From Phenylobacterium sp. (lineage in GTDB: Bacteria > Pseudomonadota > Alphaproteobacteria > Caulobacterales > Caulobacteraceae): a stretch of 64,000 nucleotides of DNA. The notes under the pieces were generated by a model. The model did not search any database. It saw nothing but the letters and a program-made list of their open reading frames with translations, and was not told the DNA's origin. Shown here piece after piece: positions 8,643-18,453 of the stretch. Position numbers and translations under genes: made by a program. The stretch is from positions 1 to 64,000 of the forward strand of contig NZ_JAICYI010000001.1 in assembly GCF_025934275.1 (NCBI RefSeq), written 5' to 3'. The number at the start of each line of letters is the position of its first letter. Position 1 is the stretch's first letter.

Positions 8643-9203
8643 ATGCGCGCCGCGCAGATTGAAACCACGGATCGCACGGATGGATCACCGCCGCTGGTCC
8701 GTGGAATCCGGGGTTCCCTATTGACGCTCGCCGCCTGCGCGGCGCTGGCGGGCTGCGGGTTCGCGCCGCTCTACGCCCAGCCGGGCGTGGTCGGTAACCT
8801 GGCCGCCATCGACGTCGAGGCCCCGGAGGGCCGCACCGGGTTCCTGATCCGCGAGCACCTGGACGACGCGTTCGCCAAGAACCGCGCGGCGCCGGCGGCC
8901 TACCGCATGCACCTGCAGCTCTATGAGACGCGCTATCCGCGCGGCATCCGGGTCGACAACGTCGCCACGCGATTCGAATACGTGCTGACCGCCGACTACA
9001 CCCTGACCTCGATCGCCTCCGGCGCGCCGGCCAAGAACGGCCGGGTGCGGGTCGAGCTGACCTACAATTCCGCCGACCAGCCCTACGCCTCGGTCACCGC
9101 CCAGCAGGACGCCCAGGACCGCGCCGCGGAAGAGGCCGCCCGCCGCATCCAGCTCGAGCTTGCGGCCTGGCTCGCCAACGGGGCGAAGCCCGGCGGGGCA
9201 TGA
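8643..9203 (+). CDS. lptE: LPS-assembly lipoprotein LptE
   Basis: The 186-residue product carries a lipobox (AALAGC) followed by GFAPLYAQPG, the usual start of mature alphaproteobacterial LptE. It partners LptD at the outer membrane to insert lipopolysaccharide. The mature part has the VNGRV-type strand region and ends in an RIQLELAAWLA helix. The first ~28 residues ahead of the hydrophobic core (ETTDRTDGSPPLVRGIRG) are unusual and derive partly from a palindrome (CCACGGA at 8665, TCCGTGG at 8698). The true start could therefore be internal, or the leader expanded by a repeat. It overlaps holA by ATGA. Confidence 0.8.
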   Translation: MRAAQIETTDRTDGSPPLVRGIRGSLLTLAACAALAGCGFAPLYAQPGVVGNLAAIDVEAPEGRTGFLIREHLDDAFAKNRAAPAAYRMHLQLYETRYPRGIRVDNVATRFEYVLTADYTLTSIASGAPAKNGRVRVELTYNSADQPYASVTAQQDAQDRAAEEAARRIQLELAAWLANGAKPGGA

Positions 9204-10252
9204 TCCTCGGCCGTCGCCAGGAGATCGAGCGCTTCCTGAAGGCGCCGCAAGCGGGCGTCCGCGCGGCGTTGATCTACGGCCGCGACCTGGGCGTGGTGCG
9301 CGAGCGCGCCCACGAGCTCGCCCAGCGGATCGCCAAGGACCCGGACGATCCGTTCGACGTCGCGCAGCTCACCGACGGCGACCTGGAGGCCGACCCTGCG
9401 CGGCTGGAGAGCGAGCTCGCCGCGCAGTCGCTGATGGGCGGTCGGCGGCTGGTGCGCCTGCGCCTCGGCGCCGACAAGGCGGGGCCGGACAAGGCCGCGG
9501 CCGAATCCCTCGCCCGGCATGCTGCGGGCGAGCTCAACCCCGACGCCTTCCTGCTCGTCGAGGCCGGTGCCCTCGGCCGCGATTCGGCGCTCCGGCGCTC
9601 GGCGGAGAAGGCCGAGGGCGCGGTCGCCATCCCCTGCTACGAGGACGAGCCCGGCGACGTCGCCCGCCTGGTCCGCGACAGCCTGGCCCGGGACAATGTC
9701 AGCCTCTCGAGCGAGGCTCTGACCCTGCTGGTCGCGCGGCTGCCCCGCGAGCGCGGCGTCGCCCGCCAGGAGATCGAGCGGCTGGCGTTGTTCCTCGGCC
9801 CCGGCAGCGGCGCGATCGGCTCGCCCGCCGACCTCGAGGCGTTCTTCGGCGTCGAGCCGGAAGCGTCGCTGGCCGACGCGGCGGCGGACGCCTTCGGCGG
9901 TCGGCTGGCCGAAGCGCAGGCGGGCCTGCGCCGCGCCGGGCAGGAAGGGGAGGGCGGTCCGGCGGCCGTGCGGGCGCTGGGCCTCCACCTCGGGCGCCTG
10001 CGTCGGACGCTGACGCTCGCGAAGGCCGGCGCCGGCCTGCAGGAGGCGGCCAAGGCCTCCGGTGTCTTCTGGAAGCAGGAGCGGGAGTTCCTCCGCCAGG
10101 CGCGCGCCTGGTCGCTGGACGAGATCGAGCGCCTGCAGCCGGAGATCCTCGCCGCCGACATCGCCTGCAAGACCACCGGCGCCCCGGATCAGCTCATCGC
10201 CCAGCGCCTGGCGCTGACCATCGCCGGCCGGGCGCGGCGGCTGGGGCTATGA
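9200..10252 (+). CDS. holA: DNA polymerase III subunit delta
   Basis: The 350-residue protein matches HolA, the clamp-loader wrench that opens the beta sliding clamp. It has the ALIYGRDLGVVRERA start of the AAA-like fold, the LIEAGALGRDSALRR-type region (VEAGALGRDSALRRSAEKA), EDEPGDVARLVRD, and the C-terminal collar domain ending SLDEIERLQPEILAADIACKT. No Walker motif is expected in delta. It is the last gene of the DUF3576-leuS-lptE-holA unit and overlaps lptE by 4 bp. Confidence 0.93.
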   Translation: MILGRRQEIERFLKAPQAGVRAALIYGRDLGVVRERAHELAQRIAKDPDDPFDVAQLTDGDLEADPARLESELAAQSLMGGRRLVRLRLGADKAGPDKAAAESLARHAAGELNPDAFLLVEAGALGRDSALRRSAEKAEGAVAIPCYEDEPGDVARLVRDSLARDNVSLSSEALTLLVARLPRERGVARQEIERLALFLGPGSGAIGSPADLEAFFGVEPEASLADAAADAFGGRLAEAQAGLRRAGQEGEGGPAAVRALGLHLGRLRRTLTLAKAGAGLQEAAKASGVFWKQEREFLRQARAWSLDEIERLQPEILAADIACKTTGAPDQLIAQRLALTIAGRARRLGL

Positions 10253-10274
10253 CCCCGTCCCGAGAGGGAGGGGG

Positions 10275-10778
10275 TTACCGCACCCGCGAATAGACCCAGA
10301 CGTCGGGCGGGTCGGCGACGTCGGAGTAGCCGCCCTTGCGCAGGATTCCCTCGCGCGCGTAGCCGCAGGCCTCGGCCAGGCGCGCGGAGGCTTCGTTCCA
10401 GGTCTCGATGATCAGCTGCAGCCGATGGCAGCCGGGCCGCTCGGCGAACAGGTAGTCGCCGAGCAGGCGCAGCCCCTCCGAGGCGTAGCCTTTGCCGCGG
10501 TCGGCTTCGGAATGCAGGATGTAGCCGATCTCGTAGCCGTGGATGCAGGCGCCGGAGCGGTACAACTGCATGGTCCCGACCATCCGGCCCTCGGCCTCGA
10601 CGACCACCGCGCCGGCGTCCTCGGTCCAGAACCCGGTCTGGTCGAAGACGTCGGTCAGTCGGGCGATCTGGGTCAGCGGCTCCAGGATCGAGAGCGTGTG
10701 CTGGAAGCCTGCCGCGCCCTCCAGGTCGCCCCGCTCGATGCGGCGCAGGCGCACCCGGTCGCCCTCGATCAGGGTCAC
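10275..10778 (-). CDS. GNAT-family N-acetyltransferase (RimJ-like)
   Basis: The 167-residue protein begins MTLIEGDRVRLRRIERGDLEG and shows the acetyl-CoA binding region (GYEIGYILHSEADRGKGYASEGLRLLGDYLF) plus the HRLQLIIETWNEASARLAEACGY motif of RimJ/RimL-like acetyltransferases. The substrate is unknown. Its GTG start overlaps the parB stop (GTGA), so it sits at the end of the mnmG-rsmG-parA-parB operon and is probably translated by coupling. This does not prove a role in segregation. Confidence 0.85.
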   Translation of the reverse strand: MTLIEGDRVRLRRIERGDLEGAAGFQHTLSILEPLTQIARLTDVFDQTGFWTEDAGAVVVEAEGRMVGTMQLYRSGACIHGYEIGYILHSEADRGKGYASEGLRLLGDYLFAERPGCHRLQLIIETWNEASARLAEACGYAREGILRKGGYSDVADPPDVWVYSRVR

Positions 10779-11647
10779 GGCGCGCGAGTCAGGCGACGGC
10801 AGAGGTCGTCGAGCTGCTCCAGGGTGGCGTAGCGCACCTTGATCTCGCCGGCGCCGCCGCGGTCGTTGATCTCCACCCCCATGCCCAGCACCTCCTCCAG
10901 GTCGGCCTCCAGCGCCTGGGTGTCGGCGTCCTTGGCGCGGCGCGGCCCGGACGCCTTCTTCGGCCGCTCGGCCTTGGTCTTCGCCAGCGCCTCCGCCTCG
11001 CGCACCGAAAGCCCTTTCGCCACGACGACGTCGGCGAGCGCTTCGGGATTCTCGGCGGTGGCGATGGCGCGGGCGTGACCGGCGGTGAGCCGCCCCGCCA
11101 TCAGGTGCTCCTGGATGCTCGGCGGCAGGGTCGCCAGGCGCAGGGTGTTGGCCACGTGGCTGCGGCTCTTGCCCACCACCTTGGCGGTCTCGTCCTGCGT
11201 GTACTGCATGCGCCCCATCAGGGCGCCGTAGGCCTTGGCCTCCTCCAGCGGGTTCAGGTCGGCGCGCTGGACGTTCTCGACGATGGCGATCTCGAAGGCC
11301 TGGTTGTCACCCATCTCGCGGATCAGCGCGGGGACCGAGCCGAGGCCGGCCGTCTGCGCCGCGCGCCAGCGCCGCTCGCCGGCGACGATCTGGTATTCGC
11401 CGGGCTGCAGGCGCGAGGGGCGCACCAGGATCGGCTGCAGCACGCCCTTCTCTCGGATCGAGTCCGCCAGCTCCGCGAGCTCGGCTTCCCGGAACAGGGT
11501 GCGGGGCTGCTCGGGGTTGCGGTGGATCAGCTCGATCGGGATCTCGCGGGCGCCCTCGCCGGACGACGCCGCGCCGGGCGCGCCCGCCTCGGCCTCGCCC
11601 AGCAGGGCCGAAAGGCCGCGTCCCAAGCCTCTGCGGTTCTCCGCCAT
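10775..11647 (-). CDS. parB: chromosome-partitioning protein ParB
   Basis: The 290-residue protein binds parS and spreads as a CTP-dependent clamp. The N-terminal CTPase part contains IHRNPEQPR and GERRWRA (residues 90-96). The central helix-turn-helix region includes KVVGKSRSHVANTLRLATLP, and the C-terminal dimerisation domain ends YATLEQLDDLCRRL. The N-terminal MAENRRGLGRGLSALLGE matches the ParA-stimulating peptide. It sits 10 bp downstream of parA. Three parS sites lie within 9 kb in this window. Confidence 0.97.
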   Translation of the reverse strand: MAENRRGLGRGLSALLGEAEAGAPGAASSGEGAREIPIELIHRNPEQPRTLFREAELAELADSIREKGVLQPILVRPSRLQPGEYQIVAGERRWRAAQTAGLGSVPALIREMGDNQAFEIAIVENVQRADLNPLEEAKAYGALMGRMQYTQDETAKVVGKSRSHVANTLRLATLPPSIQEHLMAGRLTAGHARAIATAENPEALADVVVAKGLSVREAEALAKTKAERPKKASGPRRAKDADTQALEADLEEVLGMGVEINDRGGAGEIKVRYATLEQLDDLCRRLTRAP

Positions 11648-11657
11648 CTCGCCTCCC

Positions 11658-12467
11658 TCAGGCCGCCGCGCGCCGCTCGCGCTCGCGCAGCACCACCTCG
11701 CGCGCGAGCTTTAGGTAGGCCTGGCTGCCTGCGCACTTCAGATCATAGACCAGGGCGGGCTTGCCGAACGAGGGCGCCTCGGAGACCCGGACGTTGCGAG
11801 GGATCACCGTCTGGTAGACCGTCTCGCCGAAGTGCGCGCGCACGTCGTTCGCCACCTGAGCGGAGAGCGAATTGCGGCGGTCGTACATGGTCAGCACCAC
11901 GCCCTGGATCTCCAGCCGCGGATTGAGGCTCCCCTTGACCAGGTCGATGGTGCGCAGCAGCTGGCTCAGCCCCTCCAGCGCGAAGAACTCGCACTGCAGC
12001 GGCACCAGCACCGCGTCGGCCGCCGCCATGGCGTTGACCGTCAGGAGGTTGAGCGAGGGGGGGCAGTCGATCAGCACATAGGTGTACTCGCCCGGCTCGC
12101 GGATCGCGGAGAGGGCGTCGCGCAGCTTGTAGGATCGCCGCGGGGCGTGGCCGAGCTCCAGCTCGATGCCGGAGAGGTCCGGATCCGACGGCGTCAGGTC
12201 GAGCCCCGGCACGGCGGTGCGGACCACGGCCTCGCTGAGCCGCCGCTCGCCCATCAGCACGTCATAGAGGGTGGTGGTGCGCTGCGCGCGGCCGATCCCC
12301 AGGCCGGTCGAAGCGTTGCCCTGGGGGTCGGAATCGATCAGCAGCACGCGCTCGCCGACCGCGGCCAGCGCCGTGCCGAGGTTGATCGCCGTCGTCGTCT
12401 TTCCGACGCCGCCCTTCTGGTTGGCGACGACCAGGACGCGGAGGCCCCGGTCAGGCTCGGCGGGCAC
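11658..12467 (-). CDS. parA: chromosome-partitioning ATPase ParA
   Basis: This 269-residue Walker-type ATPase has the deviant P-loop KGGVGKTT near residues 18-25, the LLIDSDPQGNAS switch, and VLIDCPPSLNLLTVNAM as Walker B region. It binds DNA non-specifically and moves ParB-parS. The GTG start at 12467 overlaps the end of rsmG by 17 bp, indicating translational coupling. The next gene downstream is parB. The C-terminus (LKLAREVVLRERERR) is basic, in keeping with DNA binding. Confidence 0.97.
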   Translation of the reverse strand: MPAEPDRGLRVLVVANQKGGVGKTTTAINLGTALAAVGERVLLIDSDPQGNASTGLGIGRAQRTTTLYDVLMGERRLSEAVVRTAVPGLDLTPSDPDLSGIELELGHAPRRSYKLRDALSAIREPGEYTYVLIDCPPSLNLLTVNAMAAADAVLVPLQCEFFALEGLSQLLRTIDLVKGSLNPRLEIQGVVLTMYDRRNSLSAQVANDVRAHFGETVYQTVIPRNVRVSEAPSFGKPALVYDLKCAGSQAYLKLAREVVLRERERRAAA

Positions 12468-13107
12468 GGCGCAACCTCCTCAGCTTCACGATCCGGCCGC
12501 GCTCGTCGCTCAACGACGGCACGACCTCCGCCTCGAATTCCCAATATCTTGTAGCCTCTTCCAGCTCGGACGCAACATCTTGCCCTTTGAGGAACAGACC
12601 GATCGCGCCCTGCTGGAGATACGGCCGGGCGTAGCCGAGCAGGCGCGCAAGCGGGGCGCAAGCGCGCGCAGTGACGCTGTCCACCTTGAGGTCGAGGGCC
12701 TCGGCCCGCGCATGATGCACGGTGGCGGGGAGTCCGAGTTCGCGCACGGCCTCCGCCAGGAAGCGGCTGCGCTTGGCCCTGCTCTCCACGAGATGGACGT
12801 GGAAGCCCGCGCGGCCCTTGCCGAGCACGGCCAGGACGACGCCGGGCAGACCGGCGCCCGCGCCCAGATCGGCCCAGGTCAGCGCCTCGGGCGCCAGCCG
12901 CAGAAGCTGCGCGGAATCCCAGGCGTGGCGGTTCCAGAAGTCGGGCAGCGTGGCCGGCCCGACCAGGTTCATCCGCGCGTTCCACTCAGCGAGGAGCTGT
13001 CGGTAGCGCTCGAGCTCGCCGACCTGCGCCGCGGTCGCGCCGCTGACCGCGGCGAAGCTCCCGGCGTCGACGACCGGCGTCACCTCACGCTGCGCGGCGA
13101 CGGACAT
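12451..13107 (-). CDS. rsmG: 16S rRNA (guanine-527-N7) methyltransferase
   Basis: The 218-residue protein has the RsmG landmarks: [28 protein letters not shown], then the SAM-binding [12 protein letters not shown] loop, and the later [16 protein letters not shown] segment. It methylates G527 of 16S rRNA, and its loss gives low-level streptomycin resistance in other bacteria. The ATG at 13107 overlaps the mnmG end by 23 bp; a more upstream start would add a proline-rich tail encoded inside mnmG and is less likely. Confidence 0.95.
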   Translation of the reverse strand: MSVAAQREVTPVVDAGSFAAVSGATAAQVGELERYRQLLAEWNARMNLVGPATLPDFWNRHAWDSAQLLRLAPEALTWADLGAGAGLPGVVLAVLGKGRAGFHVHLVESRAKRSRFLAEAVRELGLPATVHHARAEALDLKVDSVTARACAPLARLLGYARPYLQQGAIGLFLKGQDVASELEEATRYWEFEAEVVPSLSDERGRIVKLRRLRRARRA

Positions 13108-14935
13108 GGGCCAGCAGGGCGGTGAGCGCGCCGGGGGTGACACCCTCGATTCTGGCCGCCTGGCCGAGCGTCAATGGCTTGATCTCACTCAGTTTTTCCC
13201 GCACCTCGTGGGACAGGCCGCCGACCTTGGCGTAGTCGAGCGCGGGCGGCAGGCGAAGATCCTCGTCGCGCCGGAAGGCCGCGGCGTCCGCCGCCTGCCG
13301 GTCGAGATAGCCGGCGTAGGCCGCGTCGATCTCGACCTGCTCGCGCACCTCCGGCGTCCAGGCGGAAAGCTCCGGCCAGAGGCGGGAGAGGTCATCGAAG
13401 CCGATCGATGGGTAGGCGAGGAGCTGCGTCAGGTCGCGTCGCTGGCCGTCGGCGTTCACCGGCAGGCCGGCCCGGGCCGCCTCGGCGGGCGTCAGGGAGA
13501 GCGCCCGCGCCCGCTCGCGCGCCGCCGCCAGCGCGTCCGCCTTGAGCGCAAAGACCCGCGCGCGCTCCGCGCCGACCAGGCCCAGCGCGAGCCCCCGCGG
13601 CGTCAGCCGCTGGTCGGCGTTGTCCGCGCGCAGGCTGAGGCGGAATTCCGCGCGCGAGGTGAACATGCGATAGGGCTCGGTGACGCCGCGGGTGACGAGG
13701 TCGTCGATCAGCACGCCGACATAGCCCTCGTCGCGGGCGAACACCGCCGGCTCCGCGCCGGAGGCCGCGCGCGCGGCGTTGAGGCCGGCGACCAGCCCCT
13801 GGGCGGCCGCCTCCTCGTAGCCGGTGGTGCCGTTGATCTGGCCGGCCAGGTAGAGGCCCGGCAGCCGCTTGGCCTCCAGCGTCGGGTAGAGCTCGCGCGG
13901 ATCGACGTAGTCGTACTCGATGGCGTAGCCGTAGCGGCGCACCTCGGCCTGCTCGAGGCCCGGAATGGTGCGCAGGAAGGCGTCCTGGGTCTCGGCCGAG
14001 ACCGAGGTGGAGATCCCGTTCGGATAGACGGTGTCGTCGTCGAGCCCCTCCGGCTCGAGGAAGATCTGGTGGCTCGCCTTGTCCTTGAAGCGAACCACCT
14101 TGTCCTCGATCGAGGGACAGTAGCGCGGTCCGCGACTCGTCACGCGCCCGCCATAAACCGCTGATTCGGCGAGCTTTTCGACGATGATCCGGTGCGTTTC
14201 CGCGGTCGTGTGGGTGACCCCGCAGGCGATCTGGGGGTTGCAGATCGCCGCCGTCAGGAACGAGAAGGGATAGGGTTCCGCATCAGCGTCCTGCCGTTCC
14301 ACGCGGTCCCAGGCGATCGTCCGCCCGTCCAGCCGGGCGGGGGTGCCGGTCTTCAGCCGCCCCATCCGGAAGTCCAACCCGTAGAGCCGGTCGGAGAGGC
14401 CGACGGCCGGGGCGTCGCCGACGCGGCCGGCGGGAATCCGCTCGTCGCCGCGGTGGATGACGCCCTTCAGGAAGGTGCCGGTGGTGAGCACCACGCAGGC
14501 CGCGCGGTGCTCTTCGCCCGAGGCGCCCACGACCCCCACCGCCCGTCCGGCCTCGACGATCAGGTCCTCGACGGCTTCGGCCCTGACGGTGAGATTCGGC
14601 GTCGCGCCCATCTCGGCCTGCATGGCCGCGCGATAGATCCGGCGGTCGATCTGGCTGCGCGGGCCGCGCACGGCGGCGCCTTTCGAGCGGTTGAGCAGCC
14701 GGAACTGGATGCCCGCCCGGTCCGCGAGCCGGCCCATCACCCCGTCCAGCGCGTCGATCTCACGCACCAGGTGGCCCTTGCCCAGTCCGCCGATCGCCGG
14801 GTTGCAGCTCATCTCGCCGATCGTCTCGAGCTTGTGGGTGAGCAGCAGCGTGCGCGCGCCCAACCGAGCCGCCGCCGCGGCGGCCTCGCAGCCGGCGTGC
14901 CCGCCGCCGATGATGATCACGTCGAAGGTCGTCAT
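13085..14935 (-). CDS. mnmG: tRNA uridine-5-carboxymethylaminomethyl modification enzyme MnmG
   Basis: The 616-residue FAD protein pairs with MnmE to modify wobble U34 of several tRNAs. It opens with the dinucleotide-binding [10 protein letters not shown], followed by [23 protein letters not shown], then [14 protein letters not shown], the [20 protein letters not shown] region, and the C-terminal helical part ending [13 protein letters not shown]. mnmE lies 98 bp upstream on the same strand, separated by parS1. It heads a tightly overlapping operon with rsmG and parAB. Confidence 0.98.
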   Translation of the reverse strand: MTTFDVIIIGGGHAGCEAAAAAARLGARTLLLTHKLETIGEMSCNPAIGGLGKGHLVREIDALDGVMGRLADRAGIQFRLLNRSKGAAVRGPRSQIDRRIYRAAMQAEMGATPNLTVRAEAVEDLIVEAGRAVGVVGASGEEHRAACVVLTTGTFLKGVIHRGDERIPAGRVGDAPAVGLSDRLYGLDFRMGRLKTGTPARLDGRTIAWDRVERQDADAEPYPFSFLTAAICNPQIACGVTHTTAETHRIIVEKLAESAVYGGRVTSRGPRYCPSIEDKVVRFKDKASHQIFLEPEGLDDDTVYPNGISTSVSAETQDAFLRTIPGLEQAEVRRYGYAIEYDYVDPRELYPTLEAKRLPGLYLAGQINGTTGYEEAAAQGLVAGLNAARAASGAEPAVFARDEGYVGVLIDDLVTRGVTEPYRMFTSRAEFRLSLRADNADQRLTPRGLALGLVGAERARVFALKADALAAARERARALSLTPAEAARAGLPVNADGQRRDLTQLLAYPSIGFDDLSRLWPELSAWTPEVREQVEIDAAYAGYLDRQAADAAAFRRDEDLRLPPALDYAKVGGLSHEVREKLSEIKPLTLGQAARIEGVTPGALTALLAHVRRRAA

Positions 14936-14967
14936 GTGAGCGCGCTCATATAGAGGATCGGCAGCGG

Positions 14968-14983
14968 TGTTTCACGTGAAACA
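14968..14983. other. parS1, perfect 16-bp ParB-binding site
   Basis: TGTTTCACGTGAAACA is an exact palindromic parS. It lies 33 bp upstream of the mnmG start codon, in the 97-bp gap between mnmE and mnmG. ParB bound here could also influence the mnmG-parAB promoter. Confidence 0.97.
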
Positions 14984-15032
14984 AGGCGCCCTCTGGATCC
15001 TCCTTTTCACGGGGATGACTCCGCGTCGCGGG

Positions 15033-16370
15033 TCACTTGCCGATGCAGAAGGTCGCAAAGATGCGGCCGAGCACGGCCTCCGGGTCGATCCGGCCGGTGA
15101 TGCGGTCGAGCGCCCGGGCCGCGAGGCGGACGTCCTCGGCGGCGAGCTCGAGCCGGTCAGCCTCGGCCAGCGCCTGGCGCAGCCGCGCAGCGGCCTCCTG
15201 CAGCAGCTCGCGATGCCGCAGGCGGGTGGCCGCGGCCGGCTCGGCGCCGGCCAGCGCCTCGACCACGCGCTCGGCGAGCAGGGACTTCAGCCAGGCGATG
15301 TCGTTCGGGCTGCGGGCGGTGACGCTCGCCGTCGCAATCCCACGCCGCCGCGCGTCCTCGGCGGCTGTCCAGCCGGCCTCGCCCTCGGGCAGGTCGCGCT
15401 TGGTGAGGATCAAGAGGTCGTTCGGCTGCAGCTCGCGCGGCGGCTCGGGCGGCGCATCGGCGGCGGCATCCACCAGCCACAGCCGCAAATCCGCAGAGTC
15501 CGCCCAGGCGCGGGCGCGGCGCACGCCCTCCGCCTCGATCTCGTTCTCGGCCTCCCGCAGCCCGGCCGTGTCGGCAAGCAGCAGCTTGTAGCCGGCCAGC
15601 ACGATCGGGGCCTCAATGACGTCCCGGGTCGTCCCGGGCGTGGCGGTGACGATCGCGGCGTCGCGGCCGGCCAGCGCATTGAGCAGCGTGCTCTTGCCGG
15701 CGTTCGGCGCGCCCAGCAGGGCGATGCGATAGCCCTCGCGCACGCGCTCGCCGCGGGTCACGTCCTCGGCGGCGGCCTCGATCTCGCCGGCCAGCGCCTC
15801 GAGCACCGGCCTCGCGCGGGCGGAGACGTCGGCGGGCAGCTCCTCGTCGGGGAAGTCGACGGCGGCCTCGAACAGCGCCAGCGCCTCGGTCAGCGCCTCG
15901 GTCCAGCGCGCCTGCGCCTGCGAGAGGCGGCCGCCGACCTGCGCCAGCGCCTGCCGGCGCTGCTGGTCCGTCTCCGCCTCGATCAGATCGGCGATCCCCT
16001 CCGCCTGGGCGAGGTCCAGCTTGCCGTTCTCGAAGGCGCGGCGGGTGAACTCGCCGGGCTCGGCGAGCCTCAGGCCCAGACCCGTGAGCGCCTCGAGCAG
16101 GGCCCCCACCACCGCCGGGCCGCCGTGCAGGTGAAACTCGCCGCAGTCCTCGCCGGTGTAGCTGGCGGGCGCGGGGAACCATAGCACCAGCGCCTGGTCG
16201 ATCTCGCGGCCGGCGGCATCGAAGACCCGCCGCAGCGACGCGCGCCTCGCCTCGGGGACGTCGCCCGCCAGCGCGCCCAAAGCCATCGCCGCCCGCGGCC
16301 CGGAGAGGCGCACCACCGCCACCGCGGCGCGGCCTGCGGCCGTGGCCGGCGCGAAGATGGTGTCGCTCAT
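15033..16370 (-). CDS. mnmE: tRNA modification GTPase MnmE
   Basis: The 445-residue protein has the three expected parts. The N-terminal folate-binding domain contains [15 protein letters not shown] (about residues 70-84) and [19 protein letters not shown]. The inserted G domain has the P-loop GAPNAGKST (220-228), TPGTTRD and DTAGLRE motifs, and TKRD for guanine. The C-terminal helical part ends in the invariant FCIGK, whose Cys is catalytic. With MnmG it makes cmnm5 U34. The start ATG 16370 overlaps the stop of the small upstream DUF6489 gene (ATGA). Confidence 0.98.
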   Translation of the reverse strand: MSDTIFAPATAAGRAAVAVVRLSGPRAAMALGALAGDVPEARRASLRRVFDAAGREIDQALVLWFPAPASYTGEDCGEFHLHGGPAVVGALLEALTGLGLRLAEPGEFTRRAFENGKLDLAQAEGIADLIEAETDQQRRQALAQVGGRLSQAQARWTEALTEALALFEAAVDFPDEELPADVSARARPVLEALAGEIEAAAEDVTRGERVREGYRIALLGAPNAGKSTLLNALAGRDAAIVTATPGTTRDVIEAPIVLAGYKLLLADTAGLREAENEIEAEGVRRARAWADSADLRLWLVDAAADAPPEPPRELQPNDLLILTKRDLPEGEAGWTAAEDARRRGIATASVTARSPNDIAWLKSLLAERVVEALAGAEPAAATRLRHRELLQEAAARLRQALAEADRLELAAEDVRLAARALDRITGRIDPEAVLGRIFATFCIGK

Positions 16371-16606
16371 CCCTTGGCGGAGGCGGAGAGCCCGGCCTCC
16401 ATCAGCTTGCGAAACTGCTCCTGGGCGCCGGCGCCGAACGCCATCCAGCTTTTCATCAGCTCGTCCGTCGCCAGCGCCGGGAGGTTGGCGCTCATCCGCG
16501 CCTGCATCTCCTTGGCCAGCTGCTCGTTGAGCGCGCTCACGTCCGGAAGGCCCAGGAAACGGCGGGCCTCCTCCGGCGTGCAATCCACCTCGAGGGTCAT
16601 CTTCAT
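16367..16606 (-). CDS. small DUF6489-like protein
   Basis: This 79-residue soluble protein contains an [21 protein letters not shown] motif followed by an amphipathic helix ([24 protein letters not shown]). I recognise it as a DUF6489-type protein common in Caulobacterales, of unknown function. No signal peptide or membrane segment is seen. Its stop overlaps the mnmE start, so the two are probably co-translated. Confidence 0.7.
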   Translation of the reverse strand: MKMTLEVDCTPEEARRFLGLPDVSALNEQLAKEMQARMSANLPALATDELMKSWMAFGAGAQEQFRKLMEAGLSASAKG

Positions 16607-16697
16607 GGGCAGGTCTCCATGATTCCATATGGCCGTGCGGCGGCTTGTCGCGCTAGTAGCCGCATGGCAGTCCCCAGCAATCCTCGGAGGCCGATCC

Positions 16698-17393
16698 ATG
16701 GGCGAGCGCACCACCATCACCACCCCCGACGGCCCGTTTTCGGCCTATGTGGCGCGGCCGAAGGGGGCCTCCGCGCCGGCCGTGGTGGTCATCCAGGAGA
16801 TCTTCGGGGTCAACCAGGTGATGCGCGACATCACCGACGGCCTGGCGGGCCAGGGATATCTGGCGATCTGCCCGGACCTGTTCTGGCGCATCGAGCCGGG
16901 GATCGACATCACCGACAAGTCCGAGGCCGAGTGGAAGAGGGCGTTCGAGCTGTTCAACGCCTTCGACGTCGACCAGGGCGTCAAGGACATCGCCGCCACC
17001 ATCGCGGCGATCCGCAGGGATCCCGGCTGCAACGGCAAGGTGGGCGCGGTGGGCTTCTGCCTCGGCGGGCTCCTGGCCTTCCTCACCGCCACCCGCACCG
17101 ACGCGGACGCTTCCGCCGCCTACTACGGCGTCGGCATCGAGAACCGGGTGGGCGAGGCCGAGAAGCTGGTGAAGCCGCTGCTCATGCACATCGCCGAGGA
17201 GGACCAGTTCGTGCCAAAGCCGGCGCAGGCGGTGATCCTGCAGGCGCTGAAGAACCACCCGAACATCGAGATCCACACCTATCCGGGGCGCAACCACGCC
17301 TTCGCCCGGCCGGGCGGCGAGCACTACGACGAAGCCGACGCCAAGCTCGCCGGCGGCCGCACCCTGCAGTTCTTCAAGAAGCACCTGGGCTGA
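16698..17393 (+). CDS. dienelactone hydrolase family protein
   Basis: This 231-residue alpha/beta hydrolase has a Cys nucleophile in GFCLGG (Cys121), an acid in the AEEDQFVP segment (Asp169) and the His in YPGRNHAFA (His200), the Cys-Asp-His triad of the dienelactone hydrolase family. The EIFGVN segment near residue 35 supplies the family's conserved Glu. Substrates in catabolism vary and cannot be read from sequence. Start ATG 16698 follows a GGAGG-type sequence. The quinone oxidoreductase gene begins 6 bp after its stop, so the two form one unit. Confidence 0.9.
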   Translation: MGERTTITTPDGPFSAYVARPKGASAPAVVVIQEIFGVNQVMRDITDGLAGQGYLAICPDLFWRIEPGIDITDKSEAEWKRAFELFNAFDVDQGVKDIAATIAAIRRDPGCNGKVGAVGFCLGGLLAFLTATRTDADASAAYYGVGIENRVGEAEKLVKPLLMHIAEEDQFVPKPAQAVILQALKNHPNIEIHTYPGRNHAFARPGGEHYDEADAKLAGGRTLQFFKKHLG

Positions 17394-17399
17394 TCCGCG

Positions 17400-18368
17400 A
17401 TGCGCGCGATCCGCTTCGAGACCACCGGCGGGCCTGAGGTGCTGCAGCTCGCCGACGTCGAAACCCCCAAGCCCGGGCCGGGTCAGGTGCTGGTCCGCCA
17501 CGAGGCGATCGGGATCAACTTCATCGACACCTACCACCGCACCGGGCTCTATCCCGTGAAGCTGCCCTGCACGCCGGGCGGCGAGGCGGCCGGCGTGGTT
17601 GAGGCGGTGGGCGAGGGGGTGACCCGATTCAAGCCGGGCGACCCGGTGGCCTACTTGGGCGGCTTCGGCGCTTACGCCGAGGCCAACGCGGTCCGCGCCG
17701 ACCGGGCGGTGCGGGTCCCCGACGGCGTCGACGCCCGCACCGCGGCGGCTTCCCTGCTGAAGGGCATGACCGTCGAGGCCCTGCTCAACCACACCTACCG
17801 GGTGAGCGGCGGCGAGATCATCCTGGTGCACGCGGCGGCCGGCGGGGTCGGCCAGATCATGACCCAGTGGGCCAAGGCGATCGGCGCGGTGGTGATCGCC
17901 ACCGTCGGCTCGGAAGCCAAGGCGGTGCGCGTGCGCGAGCTGGGCGCCGATCACGTCATCCTTTACCGCGAACAGGATGTCGCCGAGGAGGTGCGGCGGA
18001 TCACCGGCGGGCGCGGGGTGCCCGTCGCATATGATTCGGTGGGAAAAGATACCTTCGAGGGCACGTTGAAGAGCCTGGCCCGCCGCGGCCTCTTCGTCTC
18101 GTTCGGCAACGCGTCCGGCCCGCCCGACCCGGTGCCCCCCGGCCGCCTCGCCCAGGCCGGCTCGCTGTACCTCACCCGGCCGACGCTGTTCGACTATGTC
18201 GTCACCACCGAGCAGCTCGACGCCAGCGCCGCGGCGGTGTTCGAGATGATCCGCTCCGGCACGGTGGCGGTCGAAATCGGTCAGACCTTCCCGCTCGACC
18301 GGGCCGGCAAGGCCCACGAGGCGCTGGAGAGCCGCGCCACCATCGGCGCGAGCCTGCTGATTCCCTGA
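17400..18368 (+). CDS. NADPH:quinone oxidoreductase (zinc-free MDR family)
   Basis: The 322-residue protein belongs to the medium-chain dehydrogenase/reductase superfamily, QOR subgroup. It has the GroES-like N-terminal domain (GINFIDTYHRTGLYP, PGGEAAGVVEAVG) and the Rossmann motif HAAAGGVGQI that binds NADPH; the zinc ligands of alcohol dehydrogenases are absent. Enzymes of this kind reduce quinones by one or two electrons. It ends 8 bp before parS2. Confidence 0.9.
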   Translation: MRAIRFETTGGPEVLQLADVETPKPGPGQVLVRHEAIGINFIDTYHRTGLYPVKLPCTPGGEAAGVVEAVGEGVTRFKPGDPVAYLGGFGAYAEANAVRADRAVRVPDGVDARTAAASLLKGMTVEALLNHTYRVSGGEIILVHAAAGGVGQIMTQWAKAIGAVVIATVGSEAKAVRVRELGADHVILYREQDVAEEVRRITGGRGVPVAYDSVGKDTFEGTLKSLARRGLFVSFGNASGPPDPVPPGRLAQAGSLYLTRPTLFDYVVTTEQLDASAAAVFEMIRSGTVAVEIGQTFPLDRAGKAHEALESRATIGASLLIP

Positions 18369-18376
18369 GCTCGCGC

Positions 18377-18392
18377 TGTTTCACGTGAAACA
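18377..18392. other. parS2, perfect 16-bp ParB-binding site
   Basis: TGTTTCACGTGAAACA, identical to parS1, lies directly after the quinone oxidoreductase stop and 61 bp upstream of the serine hydrolase start. Confidence 0.97.
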
Positions 18393-18453
18393 GTGGCGGC
18401 TTGTCATCGGCTCGCGCAGCGAGGGAATATCCCGCCCGGGGGAGGGACGCAGT

